The position numbers and the translations under genes are program-made. Under the pieces are notes generated by a model. The model was not told the origin of the DNA. It ran no database searches and was given only the letters and a program-made list of their open reading frames with translations. Below are positions 7,493 to 16,252 of a DNA stretch of 64,000 nucleotides, in pieces. Each line of letters starts with the position of its first letter. Position 1 is the first letter of the stretch. This DNA is from CAYUET01 sp964443875 (lineage in GTDB: Bacteria > Auribacterota > JAFGBW01), in assembly GCA_964443875.1 (NCBI GenBank), contig CAYUET010000004.1:1-64000 (forward strand), written 5' to 3'.

Positions 7493-8281
7493 TTAGAGGT
7501 AGGTGATAAGTGAAATGAGGGCGGAAACGACAAATAACATTCCTATGGAGCGCTCCATGGCCTTGGTACAGGCCTGTGGGACTTCTGTAATAAATCCTTG
7601 AATGTTAACCCCCTGTATGCAGCAAATTAATGCTGTAAAAAAGGAAATGATCAGGGTTTTGCTGAAAAGATTAAAAACATCTCCGGTTTCCAGGGCGTTA
7701 AGGATTTGAAGAATGAAGTTGTCGAGGTCCAGATTAAATTCCGGGATAATCAGTCCGAAGAAATAGCCGCTGGCCAGGGAAAAAAGGATAAAAAAAACAG
7801 TCAGACTGAAAACAGAAACACACATCCCTAATACGCGGGGCATAACAAGGTAATGGAGAGGGTCTATGCCCTGGAGCTCCAATAACTCAATTTCTTTATT
7901 AACGCGCATATTTGCGATTTCAGCGGCAATAGCGGTTCCGCTTCGGGCTATAACAATAAGATTTGTGAACAAAGGGGCGACCTCTCTTATAATGACAGTG
8001 ACTAGAATAGGCCCTAAAAGACTGGTCTGTCCGGCATTGGAAAGCCACATATTGGCTTGAACAACGATACTTATTCCCGCCATTAAGGCAACGAGACTCA
8101 AAAACGGGATGGCTTCAACTCCTGTAAAAAGGATCTGCCGGGCAAATACAGAAAGAACAACAGGCGTCCAGTTACCTCTTTTGAAAGCAAGTTTCAGGAT
8201 TGTGAAGGCAATGGCCAGAAGCGAGGTGATCCGGTTCAGAAAATCAAAAGCCCCGGCTCCAATAGAATGGAAAAACCTCAT
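7493..8281 (-). CDS. MlaE-family ABC transporter permease
   Basis: The 262-residue membrane protein belongs to the MlaE/YrbE permease family. It shows the family signature ARSGTAIAAEIANMRVNKEIELLELQGIDP, quoted here only by its ends ARSGTAIAAE and ELLELQGIDP, which is the coupling-helix region, and about five membrane helices. A strong AAGGAGG site precedes the ATG. It is the first gene of the MCE set and starts 29 bp after the esterase stop. Its partner nucleotide-binding subunit is degenerate, so energising may come from the other MlaF in the window or elsewhere, or the transporter may be passive; both are inferences. Confidence 0.87.
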   Translation of the reverse strand: MRFFHSIGAGAFDFLNRITSLLAIAFTILKLAFKRGNWTPVVLSVFARQILFTGVEAIPFLSLVALMAGISIVVQANMWLSNAGQTSLLGPILVTVIIREVAPLFTNLIVIARSGTAIAAEIANMRVNKEIELLELQGIDPLHYLVMPRVLGMCVSVFSLTVFFILFSLASGYFFGLIIPEFNLDLDNFILQILNALETGDVFNLFSKTLIISFFTALICCIQGVNIQGFITEVPQACTKAMERSIGMLFVVSALISLITYL

Positions 8282-8310
8282 CCCTGTCCTCCTTCGGAAA
8301 GATGTTTTTT

Positions 8311-9897
8311 TTAAAAGGAAATGCCTGCCTGTACATAGTCTCCGGAACTCCGGTCTCCTGCACGATGAATCCAGGATAAATTCACAGCAAGGGATTCAGA
8401 AATGTTTTGTCTCACACCCAGCTCCATAATGAAAAAATCCCCTTCAGGTTCATATCCCTGCATGGAGAAATCAGAATTTCCGAAATTATTAAGGCCTGCG
8501 TTCATGGAGACTTCATCATTTTTAGAATCCTGATTTAACGATGCATTGAGGAAACAGTCAACAGGACCTAAGGCATTTATTGTTTCATACTGGGCTTTTA
8601 AACCGAAGATGAACAGCTGAGCTTCACGGTCCATGGAAGAAAAGTGCATGGCTGTTGAGGTATTCCCCTTTTCCCGGTACCCATCCATGCTCAGCTTTTC
8701 GATGTTGATTCCCAGAAAGGGTAAAAATTCAAAATGTTCTGTTTTATAAAGACTGTAATAAAAATGAGCCAGAATGCCAAAAGAATCAGCCGAAGTATCC
8801 CCGGTGGCTTTAACCGTATGGGTTCCAAGTAGTATGCGGCGGTTGATTTCATCAAAAGTGTAAGTCCCCTGAGTCAGGGAGAGATCTCCCAGTAAACGAT
8901 ACCATTGCCATTTGCATTCAAAGGAGAAAATAGTGCCGCTTAAGGAATAGTCCCCTTCACTTCCCAGGTCTCCTTCATGCAAGCCATAGGAAAATCCTGC
9001 TCCAAGGGTTAAATAATCCCAGAGTCCATATTCAATTCCGAGAATAAAACTTGTTGAATCGACGCTGGCTGAAACGGAATTTTCAGTTTCATCCAGATCT
9101 GAAGATCCGACCTGCATGTCAGCAAAGTAATGGATGGTTTCAGAGGGTAGAAGATTGAGGGCCGTAAGAGCGTTGAAAGAGGCGTGATGGGTTTCAAGAG
9201 TTGAAAACGCGGTTTCCGGAAGAATGGAGATGATCTGAGGTGCGTGAATAAGACTTTTACAGTATTGAGCGACAATTTGATTTGACCAGTCCGAGCCGTG
9301 AAGGGAGTCCGTAAAAACAGGCTGGTCTCCATAGCCGTATAAGGCGGGATTTGCAGATAATTCATTGAACAGGGTATTGATGTCGGCCTGGATGATATTA
9401 TGGGAAGAGAGTGTTTGCAGACGGGAATGAAGATCCGCATTGAAAGCGGCAGGAACGGCAATACCGAGATAGGGGCAGTAATAGAGATTAGGAACAAGAA
9501 CATAGCCTGCTCCGGATTGCTGAAGAAGTGAAACGCCCTGAGCGATGTTTTCGGCATTTCCATTACGGTCGTTTGCTCCGCCCCAGACTGAATAAATTCC
9601 CCTGGAATCGAGGGGGGTGGAGGAAACATAGGTTTGGATATCACTGAGAATTTCATCTGTTCTCTGTCCCCCCCGGGCATAGTTGGCATAACCTCCATTA
9701 AGCTCTATTGCTGTATTTTTAAAATAAACGGGCCAGTTCGTGCCTGAACCCAGCTGATCCGGTGCATCTGCATTATAGACCATGTCCGAGGAAAGACTGT
9801 CTCCAAAAACGGTGAAGCTGTTGAATTTCTGAAGAGCGAAAAGAGAAGTCGCGTTCAATACAAAAGTCAGGGTGATTATAATATTTTTGAAATTCAT
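8311..9897 (-). CDS. Autotransporter GDSL/SGNH esterase (EstA-like)
   Basis: The 528-residue protein starts with a signal peptide (about 1-21), followed by an SGNH hydrolase passenger: GDSLS with nucleophile Ser34, ARGG near 75-77, GGAND with Asn109, and FTDSLHGSDW with Asp197 and His200. The C-terminal part (about 265-528) alternates in the manner of a 12-strand autotransporter barrel and ends in Phe (QAGISF), the outer-membrane sorting signal recognised by the Bam complex. It is a type Va surface esterase, with EstA of Pseudomonas as the known relative. It lies immediately upstream of the MCE permease, which suggests a link to lipid or envelope turnover. Confidence 0.9.
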   Translation of the reverse strand: MNFKNIIITLTFVLNATSLFALQKFNSFTVFGDSLSSDMVYNADAPDQLGSGTNWPVYFKNTAIELNGGYANYARGGQRTDEILSDIQTYVSSTPLDSRGIYSVWGGANDRNGNAENIAQGVSLLQQSGAGYVLVPNLYYCPYLGIAVPAAFNADLHSRLQTLSSHNIIQADINTLFNELSANPALYGYGDQPVFTDSLHGSDWSNQIVAQYCKSLIHAPQIISILPETAFSTLETHHASFNALTALNLLPSETIHYFADMQVGSSDLDETENSVSASVDSTSFILGIEYGLWDYLTLGAGFSYGLHEGDLGSEGDYSLSGTIFSFECKWQWYRLLGDLSLTQGTYTFDEINRRILLGTHTVKATGDTSADSFGILAHFYYSLYKTEHFEFLPFLGINIEKLSMDGYREKGNTSTAMHFSSMDREAQLFIFGLKAQYETINALGPVDCFLNASLNQDSKNDEVSMNAGLNNFGNSDFSMQGYEPEGDFFIMELGVRQNISESLAVNLSWIHRAGDRSSGDYVQAGISF

Positions 9898-9938
9898 CTC
9901 CGTGTTTTCCTTTTAAATATGAAATTATAATTAAATTT

Positions 9939-10301
9939 TCAGGACAGGCCCATCTTTGGATTTCCAGGAAGGAGAGCTGTCTTAAAATCGGTAAATGTTT
10001 TAACCGGTAAAAGATGATAGGCGGGCTCTTCATAAGGGTGGCTCTTTAGAAGAGACTGAAGAACCTGGGGAATATAGGGATCCTCAATGATCATTTCCAG
10101 ACGGAATTCTTTGATTGATTTCTGTTCCCCCGTTTTTCCTAAAAAGGGATGACTGTTCTCAAGGGGTCTGAACTGACCCTCCCCCAGAATCTGCCAGCAA
10201 CAGCGGTCGTAATGACCGCACTTTCCGGCATTGGCGCTGAATAAGGCTTCTTTCACTTGTTCTATATGGGATTCCGGAACATAAACAACTAAAATATGCA
10301 T
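9939..10301 (-). CDS. YqfO/NIF3-insert-like small protein
   Basis: The 120-residue protein corresponds to the stand-alone form of the domain inserted in NIF3/YqfO proteins, a CutA-like alpha/beta fold. It has the typical start (LVVYVPESHIEQVKEALF), the GHYDRCCW and GEGQFRPLE segments, and the SHPYEEPAYHLLPV close. The biochemical role is not established for the family. It lies 18 bp after the zinc-finger gene and 41 bp before the esterase gene and may be cotranscribed. Confidence 0.8.
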   Translation of the reverse strand: MHILVVYVPESHIEQVKEALFSANAGKCGHYDRCCWQILGEGQFRPLENSHPFLGKTGEQKSIKEFRLEMIIEDPYIPQVLQSLLKSHPYEEPAYHLLPVKTFTDFKTALLPGNPKMGLS

Positions 10302-10319
10302 AGGTTTGTGTTGATACGT

Positions 10320-11372
10320 TTAAATGTAAAACCATTGAAAAAATGCAGATTCTGCAAGCCACTGGGAGAACAGGAGAACCAGGCAGTAAAGCAGGTTTTG
10401 AAAACTTCCCTTATCGTTAAAGGACTGGAATCCTTTATAAAAGATCCAGCCCTTGATCAGGATAAAGGCAAGTCCTGAATAGAGTGCGTAGTCGGTTAAT
10501 GCCATAAAAGACAGAGCATAGATTACGGTGATATGAAGAGACTGGAGAAATGAAAAAAGGGTCAGTCCGCACATTCCAAGATTGACTTTGGATTTAATTT
10601 CCTGTGAAGAAACCGAGAAAAAGGTGAAAAAAAACAAAAATAAAAGAGTGTCTGTCAGGGAGGATAGCATTGAAAAGGTAAAAGGGTGGTTTTGAAAGCG
10701 GATAAATACAAGAAGGGAAAGAAATATCAGGAAACCCATAAGGGATTGAAGCTTTAAAGGCATGGATTTTTCCATTTGAATGGCCATGGTTTTGAAAGTT
10801 TTTCCAGGCTTAAAGAATAAGGTTAAAAAATATCCGGGAAAAGAAGGAATTTTATTATCCGCAGTAACAGCAGGTTTTTCGGGCACAGAAGGCCTTTGAG
10901 AAGAAACGGCAGAAGCGGAAGTCGTTTTTAAAGACATTTCATCCACATCATCCGTTTCAAGCCTGATGATTTTTCTGCCAGAAGGGGGAGTCGCAGAAGC
11001 CTCAGGAACGGGTGGGGGTTCATCAGGAGAAGACATTTCCTCAACCGCAGGAGTTGTTGCTTCAGGTTTTTCAATTTTGATTTTTATTTCTTCAGGAGGA
11101 ACCGGGATCTTTTTTTCCGGAGGAAGGGGTTTTTCAGGGGCAGGAGCCGGGATTTTTTCCTCGTGGACTTTTTTTTCAGCAGGCTCCGCAGGGGGGGCAG
11201 ATGCAGGAGACTGCTTTTCGTCGATCTCTTCACACTGACTGTTACAGGCCGGACAAAAATAGGTAAAAAAACCGCCCGCCTGAAAAGATTTTACGCATTG
11301 ACTGCATAAAACAATCCTGCAGTTGACGCATTGAAATTTTCCAGGTTTGTCTGTATGATTGATGCAACTCAT
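10320..11372 (-). CDS. B-box-like zinc-finger protein with membrane domain
   Basis: The 350-residue protein begins with a B-box-type zinc finger (CINHTDKPGKFQCVNC then LCSQC and CPAC), continues with a long Pro/Glu/Lys-rich low-complexity linker (about residues 52-175), and ends in a Yip1-like block of about five hydrophobic helices (about 200-350). The fold order B-box, linker, Yip1-like is seen in uncharacterised bacterial membrane proteins. No function can be assigned. The linker is expected to be disordered in the cytoplasm. Confidence 0.65.
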   Translation of the reverse strand: MSCINHTDKPGKFQCVNCRIVLCSQCVKSFQAGGFFTYFCPACNSQCEEIDEKQSPASAPPAEPAEKKVHEEKIPAPAPEKPLPPEKKIPVPPEEIKIKIEKPEATTPAVEEMSSPDEPPPVPEASATPPSGRKIIRLETDDVDEMSLKTTSASAVSSQRPSVPEKPAVTADNKIPSFPGYFLTLFFKPGKTFKTMAIQMEKSMPLKLQSLMGFLIFLSLLVFIRFQNHPFTFSMLSSLTDTLLFLFFFTFFSVSSQEIKSKVNLGMCGLTLFSFLQSLHITVIYALSFMALTDYALYSGLAFILIKGWIFYKGFQSFNDKGSFQNLLYCLVLLFSQWLAESAFFQWFYI

Positions 11373-11541
11373 AATAACATGAGGATATCGTGAACCTTGT
11401 GAGGTTTCAAGTTATTTTTTGTAAACGTTTGCTGGGTTTCTTGCACGAAGTTTTTTCGATTTATTCTTTCTGAAAAAAAGGCCGGGGTTTATACTATGAA
11501 AAAAAATTGTATTGATTTGTCGTTTTTATCAGGAGGTTCAT

Positions 11542-11961
11542 ATGAAATCTTATGCCGAAGAATTATGGTTTAATATTCCTTCAAGAATGGGGTTTGTCAA
11601 CATTACTTTTCAGGTTCAGGATTGTCTTGAAAAGAGCGGTATCCGGGAAGGATTATGTCTGGTCAATGCCATGCATATTACGGCCAGTGTTTTTATTAAT
11701 GATAACGAAAGAGGTCTTCACAAGGATTTTTCCCTTTGGCTTGAAAAATGGGCGCCCCATGCCCCGGTTTCCCAATACCGGCATAATGATTCAGGAGAAG
11801 ACAATGCGGATGCGCATTTAAAACGATCGGTAATGGGGCGGGAGGTGGTCGTTGCTGTAACCTGCGGTAAATTTCATTTTGGGCCCTGGGAGCAGATTTT
11901 TTACGGAGAATTCGACGGTCAAAGAAAGAAACGGGTGCTTGTCAAAATAATCGGAGAATAG
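11542..11961 (+). CDS. YjbQ/UPF0047 family protein
   Basis: The 139-residue protein matches the UPF0047 (YjbQ) family in length and motifs: ITFQVQDCLEKSG, GLCLVNAMHITASVFINDNE, HLKRSVMGREVVVAVTCGK, and GPWEQIFYGEFDGQRKKR. The conserved His and Glu residues form a metal site; some members show weak thiamine-phosphate synthase activity, but the physiological role is uncertain. The start was moved to the ATG at 11542 because AGGAGG lies just upstream. A TACTAT box near 11492-11497 could be the -10 element, with no good -35. Confidence 0.85.
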   Translation: MKSYAEELWFNIPSRMGFVNITFQVQDCLEKSGIREGLCLVNAMHITASVFINDNERGLHKDFSLWLEKWAPHAPVSQYRHNDSGEDNADAHLKRSVMGREVVVAVTCGKFHFGPWEQIFYGEFDGQRKKRVLVKIIGE

Positions 11962-12053
11962 TGTAAGAGGTGCCCGCATAGACTTTTTTTAGGAGGGAAC
12001 AGAATGAAAACGACCGGGATGATATCGGGGATATGCTGGAAATTTCAGTCTCT

Positions 12054-12536
12054 TTAGTTAGCGAGATGAATCCTCTGAGTTTCCCGGTCTTTAACATCAG
12101 AAAAAAGTACCGAAACTTCTTCTGTGTTGGGAGCTTTTAATATCAGCTCTCTATTGGGATGACGGCACAGCATTTTGGATATTTTGGAAAGGACAAACAG
12201 ATATTCTTCAGCAGAAGCGATGGGCCCGATGATCAGAAAAAGAAAATAGATGTTGGAGCCATCGATAGAACCCCATTCGATTCCATTTTTGAAACGGGCA
12301 AAAAGAAGCCCTGTTTTATCGACAAGGTTGGTACGGGCATGCGGAATGGCAACCCCGCCGCCAAGACCCGTAGAAACAATCATTTCCCTGTTGAGGATGG
12401 TTTCAAAAATTTTATCGGTTATGGATTCCGGAAGATCTTTGCAGAATAAACGGGTTAAATATTCCAGAATATGCCATTTCTTTTGTATTGCCGGTTCTAA
12501 CAGGATACCATCTTTGATAAGATATTTGTTTAGCAT
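12054..12536 (-). CDS. ptsN: PTS EIIA, fructose/nitrogen-regulatory type
   Basis: The 160-residue protein is a single PTS EIIA domain of the fructose/mannitol/PtsN class. The phosphorylated His is His66 in GVAIPHART, and the IGPIASAEEYLFVLSKISKML segment (residues around 115-135) is the conserved second half. With no EIIB or EIIC beside it, a regulatory PtsN-like role is more likely than sugar transport. It is the last gene of the minus-strand LPS run, 64 bp after waaA. It converges with yjbQ. Confidence 0.78.
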   Translation of the reverse strand: MLNKYLIKDGILLEPAIQKKWHILEYLTRLFCKDLPESITDKIFETILNREMIVSTGLGGGVAIPHARTNLVDKTGLLFARFKNGIEWGSIDGSNIYFLFLIIGPIASAEEYLFVLSKISKMLCRHPNRELILKAPNTEEVSVLFSDVKDRETQRIHLAN

Positions 12537-12600
12537 GGGATTTATGTACCTCTCTGAACAAATATTTTGAATGGAAACCTCTTATTAAGCAAGAAAATAA

Positions 12601-13860
12601 TCAAATTTTTTCCATAATGATTTCCGAGGCTCTTGCATTGTTTTCAACATATTGTCTTGCTTTTTTTCCAAAAGATTTTTGAATTTCAGGATGAATCAGC
12701 AGGGTATGAAGACTTTCTTTCAACTGATTCCAGTCAGAAACAATTTGAAGGGCATGGGCCTCGCGCATTTCTTCGGTGATGGTTCTGAAATTTTCGTAGG
12801 CAGGCCCCATGAGAATCGCTTTGCTCCAGACCGCGGGCTCGAGGGGATTTTGCCCCCCCCTGTTTTCGGTAAGTGTTTTCCCAATAAAAACGACTGAGGC
12901 AAATTGATAGAGATCAAATAATTCGCCGATGGTGTCGATGATGAAAATGTCTTCTATTTTTTCACCGGGCTTAAACGAGGAACGCAGTGTATAGGCTGTT
13001 TTATTTTCACGTAAAAACTGCAGGGCCGCGGTCAGTGTTTCAGGTTTTCTCGGAACCAGAATAAAATGTAGCGAGGGAAGAATTTCTTTCAAGCTGAGAA
13101 ATGTCTTGAGGCAGGGAATATGCTCATCTTCCTGGGTGGAGCCTGCAAGCCAGATCAGGGGATTTTTTTCAGCATAGGGCCTGTAATAATGGGAGGATGT
13201 CCGGGGCAGGGCTTTATGATGGGTTTGAAGGGCGGAATCAAATTTTATATTTCCTGTTACAAGGATTTTCGCGGAGGGGACTCCCAGTGCTTCAAAACGT
13301 TTTGCATCCAGGGAAGCCTGGCAGAAAAAGAGGTTTATTTTATCAAAGCAGGTTTTAAAAAGAGGCCTGAGCATTTTGTAGCGGGGAAAAGAGTGATCGG
13401 AAATCCGCCCGTTGACCAGATAAACGGGAATGTTTTTGGATGCGGCTCTGTGAATGAAATTGGGCCATAATTCTGTTTCCAGAATAAAAATTCTTTCTAT
13501 GGAGTAAAGATTGAAAAAACGTTTTACCGTCCAGAAAAAATCAAGAGGCAGGTATTCGACAATACATTCGGGGCACTTGCTTTTTGCATTATGAAATCCG
13601 GTAAGTGTTGAGCAGGTGATGAGGAGTGTGGCTCCCTGTTTTTTCTGGCGATAGGTTTCAATAAAAGGAAGTGCAGCATTGACTTCCCCCACAGAGACCG
13701 TATGGATTAAAATGACTTTTTTGGGAGTCAGGGGCGTGGAATAGAGACACAGCTTTCTTGGAATGCCAAAACGGTATTTTTTTCTGAATATAATCAGAAT
13801 CCAGAAGGGAAATCCTGAAAACAGGACGAGAGTCAGAAGAATATTATAGAGAATCAGCAT
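12601..13860 (-). CDS. waaA: Lipid A Kdo transferase (WaaA/KdtA)
   Basis: The 419-residue protein is a GT30 Kdo transferase: an N-terminal membrane anchor (LYNILLTLVLFSGFPFWILI), the HTVSVGEVNAALPFI segment with the catalytic-region Glu, ETELWPNFI, LVNGRISD, and the C-terminal CMP-Kdo signature ENRGGQNPLEPA. It adds Kdo to lipid IVA at the inner face of the cytoplasmic membrane, which shows that this organism makes Kdo-containing LPS. The open frame extends 115 codons further upstream through the ligase gene; the ATG at 13860 gives the family length and overlaps the ligase stop by 17 bases. Confidence 0.92.
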   Translation of the reverse strand: MLILYNILLTLVLFSGFPFWILIIFRKKYRFGIPRKLCLYSTPLTPKKVILIHTVSVGEVNAALPFIETYRQKKQGATLLITCSTLTGFHNAKSKCPECIVEYLPLDFFWTVKRFFNLYSIERIFILETELWPNFIHRAASKNIPVYLVNGRISDHSFPRYKMLRPLFKTCFDKINLFFCQASLDAKRFEALGVPSAKILVTGNIKFDSALQTHHKALPRTSSHYYRPYAEKNPLIWLAGSTQEDEHIPCLKTFLSLKEILPSLHFILVPRKPETLTAALQFLRENKTAYTLRSSFKPGEKIEDIFIIDTIGELFDLYQFASVVFIGKTLTENRGGQNPLEPAVWSKAILMGPAYENFRTITEEMREAHALQIVSDWNQLKESLHTLLIHPEIQKSFGKKARQYVENNARASEIIMEKI

Positions 13861-15154
13861 GAGAAATATCTTCCCTGGTGAAAGGATTGCAAGGGATAAA
13901 AGATAACCCCAGAATAAACCACAGGAGAGAAGAAACCCTTTCATTGAAGAGAGGGCTGTCAAATAGTCCGCAGAACAGATAGGCGAGGAGTGCGGACAGA
14001 AGAGCGGTCTTCCATGGAGAAAGGGATGTCTGGGGCGTATTGAGCATAAGGGACGCGATTCCGTAGCCCACAAGAATGAGGTAAAACAGCAGAACCGGGA
14101 GGCCGAAAACTGCCGCAAGATGCAGATAAATCTGGTGGGGATGGGGAAGTATTTCCCTCGCTGAAGCATGAAGATGTTTCTCATATTCTTTTTTGAAAGA
14201 TTCATTTCCTGTTCCGATTCCAGTAAGGCTGTTGGATTGAATGATTTTCAGTGAGGTTTTCCAGGCATAGATTCTTTCTATGAAATTATCGTCATTTTTT
14301 ATGCTGGCCAGACTTTCAATTCTTTTCAGGACAGGATGGGAAGCGTTTCCCGGGCTTTTATGGGTAATCCAGAAAAGACCTGTGAAAACGGAGAGCAGGA
14401 GAATAAGGAGCAAAGACCGTTTAAAAACAGGGAGTGAAAAAAATATAAACAGGAAAAGACTTAAAGCTGTGCCTATCCAGGCTGTCCGGGAATAGCTGAA
14501 AAGGATACCCAGAAGGAAAAAGAACGTCAGGAGTGTTTTTATAAACAGGTTTTGACGCTGTGAAAGGGAAGGCCAGGTAAAAATCCAGATCAAAGGGACA
14601 GTCAGCATCAGAAATGTGCCGAGAAAATTGGGATGTCCGACAGGGGTTTCGAGCCTTTGGAGTCCTGATTCGCCTATAAGATAGGGAATGGACTGAAAGG
14701 AATCAGAATAAAGGATGAAAAAACCCTGCATAAGAGTAAAAAATCCTCCCATAATCAGACAGAGGATGGCCATGCGGATTAGGGGGGGGCGCTCTGAGGC
14801 ATAGAGGGTCAGAAAAAAAACAGAACTGGAGGCGATGAATTGAATCAGGTATTCTCTGCTTTCATTTGTTCCCAGAGATTCCTGGATGCCTGAAATTAGA
14901 ACAGCAGTCAGAAAAATTAAATAAAGAGTCAGGGGTTTCAGATTTTTTTTTAAAAAACTCAGGGGATTGAAGCTTAAGGATCCCATCGTGAAGATTACGG
15001 CCCAGACGATGATCTTATCAAGTCCTCCCCCGAAGCTTAATGGAATTCCATGGGATTTAAGGCTTATTTTTCCCAGTCCGGCCATCAGAAAGATCAGGCA
15101 GAAGGCGAAAAAAAATCCCATGCTGAAAAATTTTTCAGTTTTTGATTTTTGCAT
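13844..15154 (-). CDS. O-antigen ligase/polymerase-like membrane protein
   Basis: The 436-residue protein has about ten to twelve hydrophobic helices and the Wzy_C-type periplasmic loop region, including GHPNFLGTFLMLTVP, YSRTAWIG and TGIGTGNESFKKEYEKH, with HPHQIYLHLAAVFG, all typical of O-antigen ligases (WaaL) and polymerases. It would act on lipid-linked glycans at the periplasmic face. The start at 15154 is supported by AGGAAG upstream and overlaps the glycosyltransferase stop by 20 bases. Ligase versus polymerase cannot be decided from sequence; position next to waaA favours ligase. Confidence 0.8.
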   Translation of the reverse strand: MQKSKTEKFFSMGFFFAFCLIFLMAGLGKISLKSHGIPLSFGGGLDKIIVWAVIFTMGSLSFNPLSFLKKNLKPLTLYLIFLTAVLISGIQESLGTNESREYLIQFIASSSVFFLTLYASERPPLIRMAILCLIMGGFFTLMQGFFILYSDSFQSIPYLIGESGLQRLETPVGHPNFLGTFLMLTVPLIWIFTWPSLSQRQNLFIKTLLTFFFLLGILFSYSRTAWIGTALSLFLFIFFSLPVFKRSLLLILLLSVFTGLFWITHKSPGNASHPVLKRIESLASIKNDDNFIERIYAWKTSLKIIQSNSLTGIGTGNESFKKEYEKHLHASAREILPHPHQIYLHLAAVFGLPVLLFYLILVGYGIASLMLNTPQTSLSPWKTALLSALLAYLFCGLFDSPLFNERVSSLLWFILGLSFIPCNPFTREDISHADSL

Positions 15155-16049
15155 TTTCTTCCTGAAATCCCTTTTCTTCATAATAGGAAAGAACAGATTT
15201 GATGCATTTTTCTTCAGACGGACATAAGTGTAGTTTTTGAAGAAGAGCATGAAGCGCCGGATGATTCAGCAGCCATTCCCGGATTTTGGCTTTTATTTTT
15301 CTGAGGAAAAGATTCTGTTTCTTTTTTTTAAAAGAAAGTATTTCAGGATGCAGAGAGCAGAAATAGGCATAGGCTTTTCCGGAAAGATACATTCTTTTTT
15401 TATAGGATTCCATGTCTACCCAGTGGTCATGATACCCCAGGGCCGCAGGGACATAGATAAACTGAGCATTTTTAAGACTCATCCGGTATCCCCATTCGAT
15501 GTCCTCATGGGCCGCATAGGGAAAGGATTCATTAAAATTCAAATTATTGCGGATTAGAAAATTTTTCTGAACCGAAAGATTTGATGTGTAGCAATGTTTG
15601 TAAGAGGTTACCCCTGAGGTAAGCGAGTCAAAATCAAATTGAATTCCCTTTTCAAGAATTTTCATGAAAGAAGAAATTTCAAGATGACCTGCCCAGACGG
15701 TTTTGCCTATGACCACACGACTGCTCGTTTTTTCCGAATGGTTGGCAAGATGAGAGGCGATAAAGTCTTTTGAAAGAAGGATATCGTCGCCGATAAAGAT
15801 CAGAAGATCTCCCCGGGATTCAGAAATTCCCTTATTTCTTGCCTTTGACGGGCCTGCATTGGCCTGAAAATGATAATGCAAAGGGAAAGGAAAATTTTTT
15901 ACTTTCAGACAATCTTCCGTTCCGTCGATAGAGCCGTCATCAATCACAAGCACTTCATCAGGAAGACAACTTTGTTCTGTGATCGACTGAAGACATCGGC
16001 CCAGAGTCTCTTTTCTGTTAAAAGTCGGGATGATAATGCTGGTTTTCAT
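15135..16049 (-). CDS. Glycosyltransferase family 2
   Basis: The 304-residue protein is a GT-A fold GT2 enzyme: SIIIPTFNRKETLGRCLQSI at the N terminus, VIDDGSIDGTED (nucleotide binding), the DXD-like FIGDDILL, and HEDIEWGYRM (ED catalytic base region). The C-terminal part is helical and basic. It probably builds LPS core or O-antigen and is the first gene of the minus-strand LPS operon GT2, ligase, waaA, ptsN. The sugar cannot be predicted. Confidence 0.87.
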   Translation of the reverse strand: MKTSIIIPTFNRKETLGRCLQSITEQSCLPDEVLVIDDGSIDGTEDCLKVKNFPFPLHYHFQANAGPSKARNKGISESRGDLLIFIGDDILLSKDFIASHLANHSEKTSSRVVIGKTVWAGHLEISSFMKILEKGIQFDFDSLTSGVTSYKHCYTSNLSVQKNFLIRNNLNFNESFPYAAHEDIEWGYRMSLKNAQFIYVPAALGYHDHWVDMESYKKRMYLSGKAYAYFCSLHPEILSFKKKKQNLFLRKIKAKIREWLLNHPALHALLQKLHLCPSEEKCIKSVLSYYEEKGFQEENAKIKN

Positions 16050-16252
16050 TTTTTATTATAAGGATATAGGGTGTATGGGTGTCTGTTAATCTAACGTATT
16101 TCAGAAAAGGCTTATCATATTGATGAATATTGGTCGACGTGAATTTTCATAAATTGCATAGTCTGCTCAAAAAAAGAGTGATAATCTGAATTCTGTGATA
16201 TTTTCCTTTAAAAAGGGGTGAAAGGGGGGCATCCCCGGGGAGGATTAAATTA

